From Uloborus plumipes (Eukaryota; Arthropoda; Arachnida; Araneae; Uloboridae), in contig JAXGGA010003377.1 in assembly GCA_038373865.1 (NCBI GenBank), positions 39,853 through 103,852 on the forward strand: 64,000 nucleotides of DNA. Direction: 5' to 3'. Positions 60,844-64,000 of the stretch are shown one piece after another (the first letter of the stretch is position 1; every line of letters starts with the position of its first letter). The notes beneath the pieces are model-generated. The model ran no database searches. It was not told where the DNA came from and saw nothing but the letters and a program-made list of their open reading frames with translations. The translations under genes and the position numbers were made by a program.

Positions 60844-63800
60844 TATCTTCCAAGCAAATGGAAGTAACATCATCGAGATCATTCGCCAAAATGGGAAATC
60901 CTTTGGCGACAAAAATGAGACTGCAAACATTAAATCGGTTAAGAAATATTTGTGATATTTGAAGGTATTCTTGAAAGTTTTTGATTTCTGTACACAAATT
61001 CTGCAAAATCATTTTCAACATCGGGTCTCAGCATCGTACTACTAAGATACGTCTGAGTCCAAGACACTAATGGGTAAATCCTAATTAAAACACAAAATAC
61101 ATGCTTCAATACTGCAATTCACAGCAACATTGTAATTCTCTTTCTATGATTTTCAAGATTTTGCTTGTATTTGAGTTTACCAAACTCGTATGACGAAACA
61201 TAATAAGAATTTTTCTTCGTATCGTTCTGCCCAAGAGCGGTTTACTGCTCACGTCATCGATCAGTATAGTTTCAAAAATAACAAATATAACTAAAAAAAA
61301 GTAAAATAAATAAATAAAAAATACACAATAAAAATAAAACTAATAAAAAATATATATAAACTAAATAAGAAATGTAGATGTACATATCCTTACTACCATA
61401 TAGGATACACACGCTTTTTTTTGCTTTCTTTATTTATTTTTTGGCTTGCAGAACGCCCGGAGGTTTTCTTACTTTTGGTGGTTTCGCATTTTCTTCGCAG
61501 CGAAGCGTAATGAGAGATATCTACCTTCTGCTCGATATTTTCGAAGCTGCCAACATAAGGACAGATAAAGACCAACTACAGAGCATCGGGAATATGAGGA
61601 AAAACAAACAGCTCTATATTTACTTTAAAGGAATGTCGATTAAAAATATTTTTTGTGCTACTTCAATAAAAAGAAAGAAAGAAAAAGACCTCAAATCATA
61701 TTTTTCATTAAAACGTGTTTAGATACGGATGATTCACAAAACAGATGTTTATTTAAAAAAAAAAAAACTTAAAATATGACCATTAGTCATTCTTTTTGCA
61801 AAATAAAAACTATTTGCAAATAAAAGTTTCCTGTATACTTTACATGCTGTCTGCAAAGTTAAATATTAATTTTTATTGACCCTTTTATCATCGAAATGTA
61901 CAGTGAAATCCATGCCAATGTCGGATATAAACTACACTAATATTTTTAACTATGTAATAGTTGCAACAAAAAATCCTTTCTGTAGCTTTGAAAATATTAA
62001 AGTTACATGAAAATCAGTAGTGTAAACAATGTTAATAATACATTTATTTTAAAGGTGAATTTATTATAATGATATACAATTAATGCAATGATTTAATGTT
62101 TAAAAATACGGTAAATGCTTCTATTTCTACACTAATCTAAAAAAATACAGGGTTTCTTCACTAGAAGACATTTTCATTACTTATTGTGAAAATGAAATAT
62201 TTATTGTAAAAATAATATTTGTTAACAACCAGCAGTTAAATATTAAATAGTTATACAAACGAAATATACAAGACACACTTTAATTCTTCTGCAAAGCGTT
62301 GTTATTTCAAATTCAAAAAAGAAAAGGATAAATAATTTTATTAAACTTACTTAAACAAGTAATGACTCGTTGGGTCTTAAATATGATTCAAATATTTAAA
62401 AACTATAAGAATTATACAAGAAATAGCTACTGCGTTTATCCATACTAATTTTCGACTTTTATTTTGGTATTTTAAAGTTTTTAATTAAAAAGTGACTAAT
62501 TTTGGTTTAAATAAAGAATAACAGCAAATCAAACATACTGTATTTTTAAAAACAATTTAAAAACCTGTCGTAAAAAAGTTCTTCTCTAATTTGAGACTTA
62601 AATCAAGTAAATTCAAGTAATTAAACTATTGTCAAAGTTATATTTAAAGATTATGAAAAAGAAAAGCACAAGCATGTATTTCATTATTGTAACCTTATTC
62701 TCTAAAACATTTCACTCGGAGTTCCCCCTGATATTTTTGTTCTTTTCTCGAACACCCCCCTCTTGTAATTCTAAAAGCATCTCAAAGTGATTTCCCTAAT
62801 GATTTTAAATGTTTCCTTTTTTGTGTTCCATGAAAGAAAACTAAAAATGCTTTATTTTGAGCCCATATTTAAATATTTCAAAGCAAAATCACAGGCGTAA
62901 TCTTTGCCATTTCCTAAATCCTGTTCCATTTCTCATTTGTTAGATGTATTTTACAAAACAACAGCTTACATTCTGTAGAAAACAAATTTTAAAATAAAAA
63001 TATGGAAAGAAGGAATTATAACGACTTGTTTCCCATTCGTTTGCATTGGATAGTTTTGGGCAACAAAGTAATCTTTAACATTATCTAAGTGTCTTGGGAA
63101 TATGTTTTATTATATAATGGGAATTCTGAGAGAGAGAAATGGTCTTTATTTTGAATGTTGCTGAGGAAAATTAGTTTAAAATATTATTTCTTTTAAATAA
63201 TATTTCACTTTCACAATCTCATTTTTCGTAGCTTAACTTTTAGATTTATTTCATGTGAATTTCTGGAACAAGAAAAGAGGTAATTTACTCAAGGAAGGAA
63301 AAAACAAAAAAAATCTCTGAGTTTCATTTTTTTTAGAATTAAACAAACAGTATTTTTCTCTGTTTATGAAAGCTGAGCTTAATTTTTCAAAAAAAAAAAG
63401 GATATATTTTTTTAATATTTTATTCATTTTTATCGATTTTACAATCTGATGAAGAAATTTCATACATTTGTGAAAGGAAGATTTAAAAAAATATATTTCA
63501 TAAAATATCAAAAAAATCTCTCGCATTTCAGAATTTTAATTATCCCTCTATCTGAAAATTTAAAAGAGAAAATAAAAGAGGAATTGAAATAAATATTGCA
63601 AAACAACGTATTTAAGTTTAAAAGAAAAGTTAAAGGACTAAAAACAGTTTCATTTTTTATTTCATTGTGATGCCTTTTTCTTATTTATAGTTAATATTAT
63701 GAAAATTTAAAATTTCAATAACGATAACTTTTATCCTTTTCCAAAACAAGACTATATTTTTCAATATACCTTTACCTGGCTCATTCTTGTTTTGACAAAC

Positions 63801-64000
63801 ATTTTATTTTCTAACCAAAAAGTCTGCTAAAAAGGTAGCTTTGTGTTCGAAGCTTCTTGCAAGAATAGCTATCAGTTGAGTCACTGCATTCTGATGTATG
63901 AATTTTACTCTAAGTAATGTTTGTATAATATAATGTAGCACACACATGTATAGAGTAATAGTTACATAACTAATGGGAAGAAGCTATCGGCTTTCTTAAT
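60844..64000. other. AT-rich spacer
   Basis: Chance frames only, including 114 codons at 61378-61722 without a recognisable domain. No repeat or RNA gene was recognised up to the window end. Confidence 0.5.

Noticed and set aside
61378..61722. 114-codon plus-strand frame
   Set aside because: No family motif, and it sits in sequence without any supporting signal.

Overview
This is a eukaryotic, arthropod-type, strongly AT-rich non-coding window, intergenic or deep intronic. I found no host exon or host RNA gene that I can support. The mix of elements (Tc1-like and mariner transposons, TA-flanked miniature elements, hAT-like miniature elements, Helitron-like elements, tRNA-headed SINEs and a LINE remnant), the long AT-rich spacers and a long CA microsatellite fit a large arthropod genome. 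A chelicerate such as a spider is my best guess; this is inference, not proof. The only open frames with recognisable protein families belong to dead transposons.

Layout. 0-8 kb: a minus-strand Helitron-like element (241-1038), a degenerate direct repeat, a pogo-like fragment, an 873-bp TA-flanked inverted-repeat element (4824-5696) and a (CA)65 microsatellite (6285-6414). 8-11 kb: a stack of nested insertions. A hAT-type miniature element with a perfect 8-bp duplication sits inside a TTAA-flanked piggyBac-like element (7986-8453). A 2.45-kb inverted-repeat element interrupts a ~100-bp miniature element whose intact relative lies at 48151-48258. 13-15 kb: a pogo/Tigger-like deletion derivative and one copy of a near-perfect 144-bp foldback element, whose twin is at 60.7 kb. 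17-26 kb: tRNA-derived SINEs, the broken C-terminus of a LINE reverse transcriptase (18559-19052) and two copies of an inverted-repeat element. One of those copies is split by a 150-bp tRNA-like insert and the other keeps the empty site. 27-33.5 kb: a 390-bp palindromic element, a second copy of the hAT miniature family and a 3.05-kb hAT-like element.

35.7-37.1 kb: a structurally complete Tc1-like transposon with 49-bp inverted repeats that differ at one base. Its 343-codon transposase frame is broken by one TGA. 38.4-41.7 kb: a full-length non-autonomous Helitron-like element, a SINE with a 15-bp target duplication and (TGAAA)9 tail, another SINE, and a TA-flanked element built of ~30-bp repeats. 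44.2-45.2 kb: a hAT-like element with a perfect 8-bp duplication. 48-53 kb: the intact miniature element, a SINE with a 14-bp duplication and a second hAT miniature family. 55.6-58.2 kb: a partial relative of the 38-kb Helitron, a second 30-bp-repeat element and an internally deleted mariner (57239-58163).

No element here looks able to move itself: the Tc1 transposase has a stop and the mariner has lost its catalytic centre. The miniature elements presumably relied on transposases encoded elsewhere. The interest of the window is stratigraphic: several nested or empty-site pairs allow relative dating. All assignments are by eye, without database searches.
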